NCBI RefSeq assembly: GCF_030272615.1
Contig: NC_081414.1
Location: 915,749,648-915,813,647 of the forward strand
Length of the DNA: 64,000 bases
Reading direction: 5' to 3'
From: Cryptomeria japonica
Lineage: Eukaryota > Streptophyta > Pinopsida > Cupressales > Cupressaceae
Each line of letters opens with the position of its first letter. Position 1 is the stretch's first letter. Shown one piece after another: positions 46,366 to 57,573 of the stretch. The notes beneath the pieces were generated by a model. It was not told where the DNA came from and did no database searches. It saw nothing but the letters and a program-made list of their open reading frames with translations. The translations under genes and the position numbers were made by a program.

Positions 46366-48020
46366 GATGTTAACGGGGAATTTAGGGTGATGTTAGGGGG
46401 GGGAGGGGCCAAATGAGCTTACACCTTCATGTGGTTGGCCCTATTAAGTAGAGAATATTAAACTATTCTCGAAACCAAGCGAAGCTCAACAAGATAACAC
46501 ACTTTCAATATTTCATTATGTTGCACAGTTAATCTTATTGAATAATATATATTGAATCTTAATTGTAGGGTCCAACAGAGCCAACATGAACAACAACACC
46601 ACAAGTTGTTGGGTATAATGAACTCCCATATGGTCTTGTCTGTACACAAACAATATGAGTTGCTTCTAGTGTTGATATCCAAGGTGGGACTACAAAAGTT
46701 ATGAATATGCCTCATCCTTGTAAGTTTTTTTATTACTTGTAAGTAATGAATATGCCTCACCCTTATAAGTTTTTTTATTACTTGTAAGTCATGAATATTT
46801 CTCTTTAGTTGATTAAAATCATTTCAGTGAATGCAAATCTTGATTATTATAAAGTGATATCTGCACTATCAATTCCAAATTGAAACCCTTCTAGTGCATG
46901 CATGTTGTTTGCCAAAATGCCATCTCAAAAGTATCAACAAACAAACATTGGCATTCACAAAATCAAGAAAGACAAACTGAAAATTAGCAGTAGAGCATTC
47001 AAGTAAACTATTTGTCAAGAAGCATAGTTGAAAAGGTGCAAAAGAAATTGGTTTCAAAATAGGGGTAGATCATTACAAATTGGCAACTTGGCATCACTTC
47101 TCTTCTTACTTCTCCTCAACCCTCTTGCTCTGCACTCTCACTTTTTTACCTGGCACCTGCAACTCTCACTCTCACATTCACAGTTGTCAGCTTCTTGCTC
47201 TTTGTTTTTGTGAGTTGAAACAAAAATAGGAGGCATATTTATAAAGTTGGTAGGGTTTGGGTGGGGCCCATAGGCTGTGACGGTTTGACCTTGGTCATGG
47301 AGTTTGAAAAAAAGTTCTGATTTTTTTAAATCACTTATGGGTTGTTGGGATGGTCAGGAGGCTCTTGGGAGTCCCTCAAACGTCTCAAGGATGTCCTAGA
47401 GATGTCTCAAAGATGATGGCATTGGATTGCACTGGAGTGGTAGGGGGACGTCCCATCCAATTCCCTGTATTCTAAAGGTGTCCCCATTTAAAAAACAAAC
47501 AGTTTTGGGGGAGGAAATGTCCTTGTGGAAACAAGAACCCAGTGAAGACATTAAGAGGGCATGAAGGCACAACCAAGGGCCATTGAGTAGAAGGCAAAGG
47601 AAAAATCTTGGAAACAAGAGGAGGAGCACTTGGAGAAGAAGGTAGGGAAAATAACAGTTTGACCAATAGAGAAGCTGAACTCTGAGGGAAAACTACTAGA
47701 GATAGCAAGAAACTCTCTAGCCAAAGCAGGGGAGACAAAACCAACAATCTCTGCTTAGGGAGGAGCTCTAGACCCCAAATCTGAAGAAAGAAATAGAGCT
47801 AAAGTAAGTGAATTGGATAACAACAAGAATGTAAAGTGTACCCCTGATTTGCTAACCAAAATGCTCAAAATTAAATGAAAATCTTTAACCATGGTGCACC
47901 TAATCATATCAGCTTGAAACCATGCGCCTCATATTAGCCTCAAACCTATGCCCCTACTAGTAGGTGGTGGGGATAGAATATCATTCACTGTACATATCAA
48001 TGATTGGATGATAATAATTT
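46366..48020. other. Unassigned interior of the CACTA element
   Basis: No gene recognised. It includes a duplicated phrase ATGAATATGCCTCA(C/T)CCTT (about 46697 and 46745). A moderately GC-richer segment at 47390-47760 is open on the minus strand but low in complexity (Leu/Ser/Pro) and has no identifiable domain. Confidence 0.4.
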
Positions 48021-48501
48021 TTTTTTGATAAAAATTATCATCATCGGAATTACGGCGAATACCAAGCTTTCGACCGACGATGTAATCGGCGGACATACAA
48101 CATTCTCATCTGTGAAATGCTCTGGAGTCGCCGCACTTTCGACTCAAACCACACAAACATCTAGCGATGATGTTGTATGTGCGATGACACTTCATAGTCA
48201 GACGATCATCGATGTCTTCGAATAGACCGATGACACAAGCATCGGACAAACAGCATCACCATCGGTGTGAAGTTCCAAATCGTCGTTGGCTTTGTGATGA
48301 AATCTACTGATTTCGATGATCGGAAGAGCATTCATGCCCATCGTCAGCAAAGTCCATGGGATTGTCATATTTCTGATGGGCAGGGCATCATCGAACAATC
48401 CGACGACGAGTCTTCGACAACCACTTTTGTCGGCACTCTGATGAAAATTAGTCACAAATCCGACAATTGGCCATCGAAAATCAGCTTCGAATGTACTAGT
48501 G
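48021..48501. repeat. Right subterminal region and terminus of the CACTA element
   Basis: It is rich in CGATGA / TCATCG and CGACGA words (for example 48039-48059, 48199-48232, 48295-48330, 48385-48412). The long motif at 48039-48059 is the inverted match of the left-end motifs. The terminal CACTAGTACATTC ends at 48501. Confidence 0.75.
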
Positions 48502-49861
48502 TAAGAAATAAAGCCAAACTAGTGTGTGTAAGGGATATGCTCAAGAAGAAGAAGAAGACTATGGAGAAACCTTTGATCCAGTAGCTAGATTGGAAGGAGT
48601 TCAAATGCTTCTTGCATATGTAGCCTTCAAGGGATTCAAAGTGTATCAAATGGATGTAAATTATGCATTCCTGAATGGAATACTTGAAGAGGAAGTGTAT
48701 ATAGAGCAACCAGATGGGTTTGCCCTATCAAAAGATAGTGATATGGTGCGTAGGCTACATAAAGCCTTGTATGGATTAAAGCAAGCACCTAGAGCATGGT
48801 ATGAATGTTTACACTCCCATCTTGTGAAGATTGGATTTGAAAGAACAAGTGAAGATAGCAATATCTATCTGAAGTTAGAAGGAGATCAGATCCTAATCTG
48901 TGAAGTGTTTGTTGATGACATAATTTTTGGTGGAGATGACAAGATGAGTCATGATTTTACAGATGAGATGAAGAAAGAATTTGAGATGTCACTTATCGAA
49001 GAGATTAAGTTCTTCATTGGACTTTAGATTCAACAAATGAAAGGTTGTAACTTTATCACTCAGTCCAAGTATGCCAAAGAGGTGTTGAAGACCTTTGGCA
49101 TGGAAGACAACAAACCGGTTGGTACACCGATGGTGATCAGTTGTAAATTGTCAAAATAAGATGACTCAGCATTGGTTAATGAGAAAGATTACTGATCAAT
49201 GATTGGTAAGTTGCACTATGTAGTACACAACAGACTAGATATTGCATATGCAGTGGGCATTACTACTCATTTCCATAAAAGTCCAAGAGAATCCCACTTG
49301 GTAGTAGTCAAGCGGATTCTTAGATATCTAAAGGGAATTGTAGACTATGGATTTTGGTATCCATACAGTAATGATTTCAATCTCAAAGTGTTTACATATG
49401 CCAATTGGGTTGGTAATGTGGACGATCGGAAGAGCACAACCAGTGGTGCATTCTTTCTTAGTGGTAGACTAGTCTCATGGATGAGTAAGAAGCAGAGTTG
49501 TATCTCTCAGTCTACAACAGAAGCATAATATGTAGCAGCATTTATGAACTGCACTCAGACAATTTGGATGAAGCATGTATTAAGTGGTTTCAAAGTTCCT
49601 ATATCCGAACCGGTGAGCATCTTTTGTGATAACACAAGCGCAATTAATATTTCCAAGAATCTAGTATTGCATGCTAGAACCAAGCACTTTGAACTCAAGT
49701 ATCATTTCTTGAGGGAGAAAGTTCAGAACAAAGAGGTTGTATTGGAACATGTTTCCAGTAAGGAGCAGTTAGCAGACATATTCACCAAGCCTCTACCAAA
49801 GGCTACATTTACCTATTTAAGAGGTGAATTAGGGGTGTTGCCCCTTCAAGAGGTGAACTAA
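48502..49861 (+). pseudogene. RT and RNase H of copia A (right block)
   Basis: Continues from the RT part before the CACTA element: [54 protein letters not shown] and catalytic [11 protein letters not shown]. RNase H follows: YANWVGNVDDRKSTTSGAFF, FCDNTSAINISKN, RTKHFELKYHF, EQLADIFTKPLP. It ends at 49859-49861. Fossil with a few breaks. Confidence 0.9.
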
Positions 49862-50125
49862 AGGTATGTGCTCCACATCAATCAGGTATTGCATTGTCAA
49901 ATCTTTTTAGGATTGGTGTGTTGAAGGATGCTATTCCTCAGGGGGAGAAGCATAGTGGAACATGGATGTTTGTGCCTCCACTTTGGCATTGTTGTCAAAG
50001 GGGGAGAAGATGTGAAGCAAAGAAGATATCTATAGTTTTGAAGACATAATATGGAAGAGACTGGGGAGAAGATGTGAAGCGGAGAGATACCTTTGTATAT
50101 TGCCATCAATGCCAAAGGGGGAGAT

Positions 50126-51433
50126 TGTTGGCATATGTGCAGAGCTTGATGACATGATGATATTGTATGTTGTCATTGATGTCAATATGCTAAAGAGTGA
50201 ACCGGTATATTGAAGAAAGCAAACTGGCAAGAGAACCGGTATATGTGAAAAAGTGAAGCGGTATGTTTGTTCAAAGTGAATCGGTATGTTGGAATGTGAA
50301 CCGGTATATGGAAAGTTTTGTATCAGGGTTTCATTTGGTATGACTACTGGTTGGTAGTCTTAGTTTCAGGGTTTTCGGTTGATGCATTTCAAGTCTATGT
50401 GATTCGACCGATGATATTCTATGATGGGTTAGCATTGAAATGGAGATCAGATCGTGTTGCCACATCAGCCTTGTGCACGTAAAGGATTTCCTTGAGGATC
50501 TTGCATGAAGAAGATTGATCCGATCTACCTCGGGAATATGCGAAGTCTCATTAAATGGTGGAGAACGTGTGATGGGTTATCAACTTCCATAAGTGGCAAA
50601 GAACAAATGATGGAGAACATCTTGAGATCTGTTCAAGACTATTTTATTCAATACAACATGTTTTGAATGGTCAGGATTGGACCGACTGTATTGATAACCT
50701 AAATGTTTAGGGTTTAGGGTTTAGGGTTTATGCTACCGACCTATCCATTTCCTATAAGGTCGATGATGATTTGCATTGTGAAGTTGTTGACAAATGTTAT
50801 GTGTGTATCCAAGTGAAGAGATACTCAATTCTTTCTAGAGCGGAGAAGTGTGTTGATACCTGCAGAGTGTGATTGCAAAAGAAAAGGAACTAAAGTGGAT
50901 TTGCCTTATTAAGTGCTGCTATCAGATCAGTGTTTTACCTGTTGACTTCTAACCATTTCAGTAGTTGGAAAATCTCTTAACCGAGTAGCTTTAACAGGCT
51001 TTCTGTAAATCCTTTAACGGGGTGACTCAAATCAATGAGTTTTTCAAACCCTCTTGCGAGGTAACCTTTAATAGGGTTCTAACCTTTAACCGCGTATTTA
51101 GCCATCCCTTAACTAGGTGATCCCTAGAAGGATCGATTCCTAGCATAACCTATTGTAAAGTCCTTAATCGGACTAGGATCCTAACAGAGCAGACTTTAGA
51201 AGAGTTTAAAGAACAACTTGTGGGTATTCATCCCCACTGTGGTTTTTCCCAGTTGGGTTTCCATGTGAAAAATCAGTGTGTCATGTGTGATGCTTTTTCA
51301 TGTGATGATTAGTATTTTCTTTTAAGTGGTAATGCATGTTGATCTAGTGGTCTTTATACCTCTGTTGTATTACTTGTTTATACATATGGGTGAAATGGTA
51401 AGGAGATTATTTACTATTCATCATTATTCATCA
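50126..51433 (+). mobile_element. 3' LTR of copia A
   Basis: Starts TGTTGGCATATG after the PPT-like GCCAAAGGGGGAGAT (50111-50125) and ends ATTATTCATCA at 51433. The last 24 bases equal those before the PBS of A. It contains repeated ACCGGTATAT words (50200-50310), CCTTTAAC.GGGT words (51010-51190) and an internal telomere-like tract at 50706-50730. An earlier GGGGGAGAAG box lies at 49940 and 49999. Confidence 0.8.
50706..50730 (+). repeat. Interstitial telomere-type repeat (TTTAGGG)3.6
   Basis: Three full TTTAGGG units and a fourth partial one, within the 3' LTR of copia A. TTTAGGG is the usual plant telomere unit. It is short enough to have arisen inside the LTR. Confidence 0.85.
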
Positions 51434-51745
51434 GTCCTAAGGGGTCATATGACACTATATTATCCCTTATCACACCATAGGACCTATAACAACACTAAAT
51501 AGTGTCCTAAGGGGTCATAGAACACCATATGACCCTTTAAAACACCATATGGTGTTGTTATGGATCATTGGTGTCCCAAGGGGTCATATGACATCCTATT
51601 ACCCCTTAGGACACCATATGGTGTTGTTATGGGTCGTACGGTGTTTTAAGGGGTCATATGGTGTCTTAAGGGGTCACAGGACACCATATGACCTCTTAGG
51701 AAACAATACAGCCTCTAATGACACCTAAGGGGTCATATGGTGGGC
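51434..51745. repeat. Palindrome-rich array of CACCATATGGTG and CCTTAGG words
   Basis: About 310 bp are built from degenerate copies of AAGGGGTCATATGACACCATATGACCCCTT-like words in alternating orientation, each self-complementary or paired with a neighbour (for example CACCATATGGTG near 51528 and 51612). It begins exactly at the end of the 3' LTR of copia A. No gene. Confidence 0.8.
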
Positions 51746-52435
51746 TAATAAAATTATATATTAAATTTAAAGTTACGAATAGAACATCATACAATGAGAC
51801 TCCAAGCGAACAAACAACGAGGCTTCACTAAAAAGCAAGTGTAAGAGCTTGACCTAACCCTAAGAGTACTACCTAAGTTCTAAAACATATGATGCTATTA
51901 AATTTGCAAGGTTATAAGAGTGATCTTGATTGTGACTATAGGAATTACACACTTGATTTATTTCATGGGTATGTACTCTTCCAAGTCGTTTGACAAGTGA
52001 TGATCATCATATACTTGATTTATTTAGGTGACAGGCATTGTGTAACAACATGGGAACTCTTGCATACCCACCACTATCATTCTCCAGGACATCATCTATG
52101 TTACTCTCCCTCTTTCTCTTCCTACCTGTTGTTTCCTTCTGAAAAACATATTGCAGGTACTCTGACTCGTCATGTTGCTTTGTTAACACTATTTTCCACA
52201 TCTGCTCTGCTCATTAAAAACACATTCGAGAAAAATATTGCTGCAGGTTTCCTTGTTTGTCACGGTAATACACCCGTGGTTCAATTTCAAACCCTATTCC
52301 TCCTATTCAATATACACACACAAATCCATCAGTCAATTTTCTTAGGAGAGCATACATGATAAAAATCAAAGAGGAAGTTGCAGACAAGAAATAAATTCAC
52401 TTACTTCTATAGAAGTGCAGACACAGTTGCAGTGG
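51746..52435. other. Unassigned stretch
   Basis: No supported gene. A minus-strand open piece (52201-52007: KETTGRKRKRESNIDDVLEND...) looks protein-like but I cannot place it. Confidence 0.35.
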
Positions 52436-52635
52436 GGTATGGAGGGAGGGAGGGAGAGAAGAAGAGAAAGAGGGATGGGGTATGGAGGAAGGGAGAAGGG
52501 GAGAGAGCAAGAGAGAGAGGGATGGGGTATGGAGGAAGGGATAAGGGGAGAGAGGGAGGGATGGGGTATGGAGAAAGGGAGAAGGGGAGAGAGGGAGGGA
52601 GAGAGAGAGGGATGGGGTATGGAGGAAGGGAGAAG

Positions 52636-52689
<54 letters not shown>

Positions 52690-52691
52690 CA
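52436..52691. repeat. GA-rich minisatellite ending in a (GA)n microsatellite
   Basis: Several units of about 55-70 bp share GGGATGGGGTATGGAG followed by AAGGGAGAAGGGGAGAGAG, then an uninterrupted (GA) run at about 52638-52688. Open frames on both strands are artefacts of this composition. Confidence 0.9.
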
Positions 52692-52734
52692 ACTTGTATG
52701 CATTTGAGAGGGGGAGACAATACACTTAAATGGG

Positions 52735-52862
52735 TATATATATACTTAATCTATTATATATATATACATATATATATAACAATACATATGTATATATAAA
52801 TATTATATATTATATGTATATACACATATTATATATACAATATCATATTATACAATAGCAGG
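52735..52862. repeat. TA-rich microsatellite
   Basis: Imperfect (TA)n/(TATG)n run, directly after the GA repeat. Confidence 0.85.
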
Positions 52863-53700
52863 TACGCATTGTTTATAGTAAAAAGAGCGCATACGCGCTG
52901 CTTACACCATAAATACCCCGTACGCATTTTTTAAATCATAAGTACCTTGCACGTGCTTTTGACTGTTTAGGCTTGGAAATAGGCCTGGATGACAAGCTAC
53001 GGTTTGGAAGTTTGATTTCCCTCCATTTCTCTCATTTTTGATGTGTTTTATTTTATCAACTTGGTTTATCAACTTTATCATCATCAGGTTTAAACTTCAT
53101 CAAGTGGGTATTTCTAAAATTGCCACCATATTTTCACCCATTTTCCTAAGATTTCTAACCATATATTTTTTTTCAATTTGAACAACAATAACATATTATT
53201 ATTGAATTTCTTTTACCAGTGTCTCCATAGTTCTCACAGACATAGGTGCACCATTTTTTGAATAAATTTTGATATACTTATCAAATTTAAAAAACTTTAT
53301 ATATTATTGTAGTGCACTTGATTCTTTACAATTTTTAAAAAATTGTATTTTCGATTTGTTTAGTGCAACTTATGCTTCACGCACGAATAGGTACCTAATT
53401 TTTCAGGATGTACTTGATTGGAAAAATCATAAAAAACAAAATACTCAACAAAAAATTATAAAAAAATACACATCTTCTAGTGCTCACTCTTAACTATCTG
53501 TTTGCCAAAGGATTTGTTAAAATACTAAATCTAACTATGACTTTTTTGATGCACACGTCAGACACTATGTTATGTTTTTCAAAACAAATCAGGGTCATTT
53601 TTTCGTGTGCGAAGGATTTGACCCCCTTAATCTTATCCAATTTTGAAAAAGTTTAGTAGTTTGGAAACTAGATTTAGAGTACTACAATATTTGTTCTTTG
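52863..53700. other. Unassigned AT-rich stretch
   Basis: Contains GTACGCATTGTTTATAGTAAAA-like words repeated about three times (52862, 52887, 52920). No gene recognised. Confidence 0.4.
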
Positions 53701-55023
53701 ATTATCTTCATATCTTGAGTGGATGACTTTCAAATTTTGCCTCCAAGTTTAGGTTCACTTGATTTCAGAAAAAAAGTGTCCACTTATACCCCCCTTTTTT
53801 ACCACCATCATTGTGCACTTATCCCTCAGTCATTGACCAGTGCTATTGATGGTCAAATTTTGGTTATAGAATCTGAGATATCAGTCTTAGAGAAAGATAT
53901 GTACATGTTAATCTGACGTGCAAGGGAATTGAGAGGATTGGTAAGTCCTCGGTCGAACTTTTCATTACTTCATAAGAGGGAAAGTATAGAATTGATGGAT
54001 AAACCCACACCGGTAGACCTAACTGAAGAAGAACTTCATGCATACATTCTTAATGGGTTTGTATCTATTTTGGGAACATTGAAAACTAGTTGGGATACTT
54101 ACTTAGGATTTTTTAAGGGATCTTACCCGGATATATTCAAGTACATATAGATCCGGTATACACATTCTGATTTCATTCTTTCATTCATTTTCGCTAGCCT
54201 TTGTCATTGATGTCAAAGGGGGAGTGGTTGTTATGAAAAATGTTAAGGGACATCAGAAGTAATGTACAGCTTAGGAAGAGTAGGGTCAGGTTTGGGAGGA
54301 ACCGAGACAACACTTCAGTGATCCATTTTTTCACATGAGTGTTGCCATCAATGCCAAACGGGGAGATTGCTAGCAATTGACACTCATCTGGTTTAGTTGT
54401 GTTGTCATTCATGGCAACACACATCATTTTGGGTTGGAATCTTAACCAGTACTCACCGGTATTGATGATTTGGCAATTGATATTCAAGTCATCCGACAGA
54501 CAAGGGAAACCGACAAACTAGGAACTGATATATGAGGTTGACATGGGAGATTGATCTGACAGGTTTACACAGCAACAATCAGGGGCATCGGTCATGAAGT
54601 TTAATGTATTTATTTTTGTTTAGTCCGACATGTAAATAAATTATAATATCATTGTAAGCTAACATAAGACATTCATATTTATGATTGGGAAGGGTATTTA
54701 AGTCAGTCCAGTTAGGTTATCTAAGGTGATGAGCAATGTGCTCTAGGTTATTGGCCTTCCTACATGTGCAGGTCCCTATTTATTCATTTGGCCAGTGGAT
54801 AGATATTGTGGGTCACCAATCCCACTGTGGTTTTCCCTCTTTGAGGTTTTCCACATTTAAATCTCTATTTTATGGTATATGTTCTTGTGGTGGCATCATT
54901 TCTACTTACTGTTATATTCTTTTGTGGTTATTGGTTGTTGGATTACTTTTTTAATAAAGTTAAAATTGAAATCACCGGTAGAACATTGATTCACCCCCCT
55001 TCTCAGTGTTCTTGGATTCCAAT
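53701..55023 (+). mobile_element. Copia-type element remnant with 3' LTR
   Basis: The LTR-like part runs 54368-55023: TGCTAGCAATTG after the PPT-like CCAAACGGGGAGAT, and near its end a C-run with TTCTCAGTGTTC. An earlier CAAAGGGGGAGTGG lies at 54215. The upstream sense reading (DFQILPPSLGSLDFRKKV..., KPTPVDLTEEELHAYILNGF) is not a recognisable copia domain, so this may be a non-autonomous or recombined derivative. Broken. Confidence 0.6.
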
Positions 55024-57573
55024 AGTATTTACAACAATATGTATTACAAATTTTAAGAGGTACAAAATAAAATGACTTACAAGATAAAAAATTATATCCA
55101 AATGAGAACACAGAGTTTCTTGTCATTAGAAACATAAATATCTTGTGACCAAGGTTGAAACAGAAGAAAAGACAACCTAACATACCATAGAACATTCTGG
55201 AAAATAGCCTAAGCATGGTTAACCTCAGCAAAATGAAAACCAAAAAAGCCTTTGGTAAGGATTTAAACACCATCATGATGGATTCTATGAGGGGTCCATG
55301 CATTGGCAACCTAATCATAGAGCATTCTTTTTTAAGGTGACTCTCCCAACAAAATAACCTATAAGTCTATGCTGCCCTAACCATTGACATGCTGAATCAA
55401 ATTCTAGAATGGGTAAAACCACATCTATCATATTATCAAAAGCCATACCTCATGAAAAAAAATTGGCACAAATTTCTAAGGTTGATTGTTCAGTGGAGTA
55501 ATTAATGTTGGACAACAAAAAATCAACAATAGTATCAGCTACTAGTATGAAGCTGGTTGAGGCCATTATCAAACTAAAAGTCTCACAAAAATTGTGTCAT
55601 TATGAAATGACAAGAACGAAAAAGAATAGTATGTACAAGGATAATTGAAGGTTGTAGCAGCAAAGGATGGAGGAATTTTCATCATCTCGAACTAGCTTCT
55701 CACTTTGAGATGTGTTTTCCATGAGAAGCATTTTTGGTTTATTTTCTTCCCTTTCTTTTAGCTTTCATTGTTGGAGTTGATAGATTTGAAGAATGCATAT
55801 TTTGTACTTTGATATTTGAAGGTAGGTAAGATGTTTTGTGTTTAACTCTATATAGATTGTTTGCCAAAGAGTTAACAATATTGTGACTAAGAATTATGTA
55901 CTTATGATGGTTAGGAGATAACTTGATATATCCCCTTGTGTGTAGAGCTCAATATGGATTGTTGTCAAATAATTTGGTTCCTGTGTTTGGGAGTTCAAGG
56001 AGAAGAGAACTTGGGAATTCAACTTAGAACTACACCTTTATGAGGGTCATGAGGCAGCTTGATGGAGGTCAACCTAATTTAGTTTCTTCAGTGAAATATC
56101 TTCTCAAAATTATGTATTTTTAAAGTAATCAACATTTTTTTGATGTAAGTGTTAAGGAGGGGTCCCTTGGATAGGTAAAATGTGATATTTTAGAGGTTCA
56201 TTTGTAGGAACAATTTAATATAGGGGGAATGTTAGCAAATGGTATTATAGGTAATATTTAAATCATTACATTGTTTAGATTATTCAAGTTATGTAAATGT
56301 AGTCATGGAGTAGGTCGTTATGTAGTTGAGAACTGTATTTTACCTATATATCTATTTGTCATTCATCAATCCATACTGAAAACATTTTTACCCTCATTTT
56401 TATCTCACAACAAAGAAGCTAGATGAGTAAGATTAATGGATGCTACAAATCATGTTTTTTTCTCCTTGAAATCAAGGGGATTCATTGGGTTTATAATTGA
56501 GAGTGTTAATTTGTACTTACATAATAATGGTAGATTAATTTATGATTTATGTTAGATACCTAATATTTGAGATCTATGAAAATAGTGATTGTAAACATTA
56601 AAAGAATAAAGGCCTTCATTAAAATGATTGAATAATTTACAATCTATATAAAATACCTAAACATAAGATAATATAATTATGTCCTACATTTAAAAAAAAT
56701 GGTTCTTAATTTTATTTATGCATTTCATCCTCAAACCGATATATTATATAACCAACAAGCTTAGATTATCAACATCAATCATCCAACATTTCTCCTCTAC
56801 AACTCTATAACATGAAATAAATTGTCACTTCAATGTTAAATCCTTTAAAATTTATATAACATATAATAAAATTTATTTTTTAAATGTACAAAAGTAACAC
56901 ATAATGTCTTTCCTCCCCGTGCTTGATGAAAAAGAAAGTACTTGGAAAGGATGAAGAAAATGAGAGGAACTATAAAGGAGCCTTTTAAGTTCCTTACTGA
57001 ATAGTTGAGCAATGCACTCAAGTAGCCATTGGTTGGTTGGTTTTAGTTTTTTAGGTTATGTTATATTTTGCTAGGACATTTTATTGTCATGCTTATTTTG
57101 CTAAGACCTTTTTAAGTTGTATTTTTATGTGTTGTAAGTGTGTTGTTATTTGTTAATGTTATCAGTAGATTGTTAGTGTAAGGGGTCAGCACCCTTGTTT
57201 TATTGCTTCTAATATCAAAAACACGTAATGCCTTTCAAATGTCAATTTATAGATGATGTCCACTAAAACATTATTTTAATGAAATACAATCCATAAAAAA
57301 AAATATTTGTATAGCAATGGAAAGGTAAAAATGCATTAGACTAACTAATAAGACACATCTCAGCAAAACCTTGAAAAGTCCCAAAGCAAAACATTGATCA
57401 AAGACTATTTTTTTTTTTAAAAAGACAATAGTAACATTAAATTTATTGGATTGTGTAGAGGCGGAATTCTTCTTTCGAGATGTTCCTCCTCCGTGTGAGA
57501 GGAGACATCTACAATTCTCTAATTGTTTGGGAAGCCTCTATCTTATTCCATACTGAAGTATTTAACTGCATAT
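55024..57573. other. Intergenic, with faint retroelement traces
   Basis: At 56222 ATAGGGGGAATGTTAGCAAA looks like a polypurine tract followed by an LTR start, but no end or partner is visible. At about 57050-57235 the sequence TTGTAAGTGTGTTG...CAGCACCCTTGTTTTATTG resembles a plant LINE or SINE 3' tail. The rest is AT-rich without recognisable genes. The last 300 bp probably include the laccase 3' UTR. Confidence 0.35.

Larger units (their letters stand above)
34772..48501 (+). mobile_element. CACTA (En/Spm) DNA transposon, 13.73 kb
   Basis: Starts CACTAATACATTT (34772) and ends, on the reverse complement, CACTAGTACATTC (48501), matching at 11 of 13 terminal positions. It is flanked by the 3 bp duplication TAA (34769-34771 and 48502-48504), which is diagnostic of CACTA insertions, and it splits the RT of copia A. 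Subterminal repeats of the form TCRTCRTAATTCYGATGA occur near both ends in opposite orientation. Inside are a TNP2-type transposase region, a second Ptta/En/Spm-like gene, gene fragments (PPR, CWC22) and a solo LTR. The transposase has an in-frame stop and a missing C-terminus, so the element looks non-autonomous today. Confidence 0.93.
7005..51433 (+). mobile_element. Ty1/copia fossil A, host of the whole nested stack
   Basis: Element A supplies three separated blocks: 7005-8540 (PBS, gag, protease), 33510-34771 (integrase to early RT) and 48502-51433 (rest of RT, RNase H, PPT, 3' LTR). The gaps are explained by inserted elements with exact target duplications: B with GTAAG at 8536-8540/33510-33514, and the CACTA element with TAA at 34769-34771/48502-48504. 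Domain order gag-PR-IN-RT-RNH is that of copia. A is the oldest member of the stack and is broken at several places apart from the insertions. Confidence 0.85.

Noticed and set aside
47390-47760. Minus-strand Leu/Ser-rich open frames that could be a membrane protein
   Set aside because: Low complexity, no start context or homologous motif, and the plus strand is equally uninformative.
52007-52201. Possible host exon (KETTGRKRKRESNIDDVLEND)
   Set aside because: Looks protein-like but is too short, has no recognised family and no partner exon nearby.
52366-52729. Long open frames on both strands (Ser/Leu- or Arg/Glu/Gly-repeats)
   Set aside because: They are translations of the GA-rich minisatellite; no biased codon use or domain.
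56222-57235. An LTR start after ATAGGGGGAA and a LINE-like 3' tail
   Set aside because: No second end, duplication or coding domain visible; kept only as a note in the intergenic entry.
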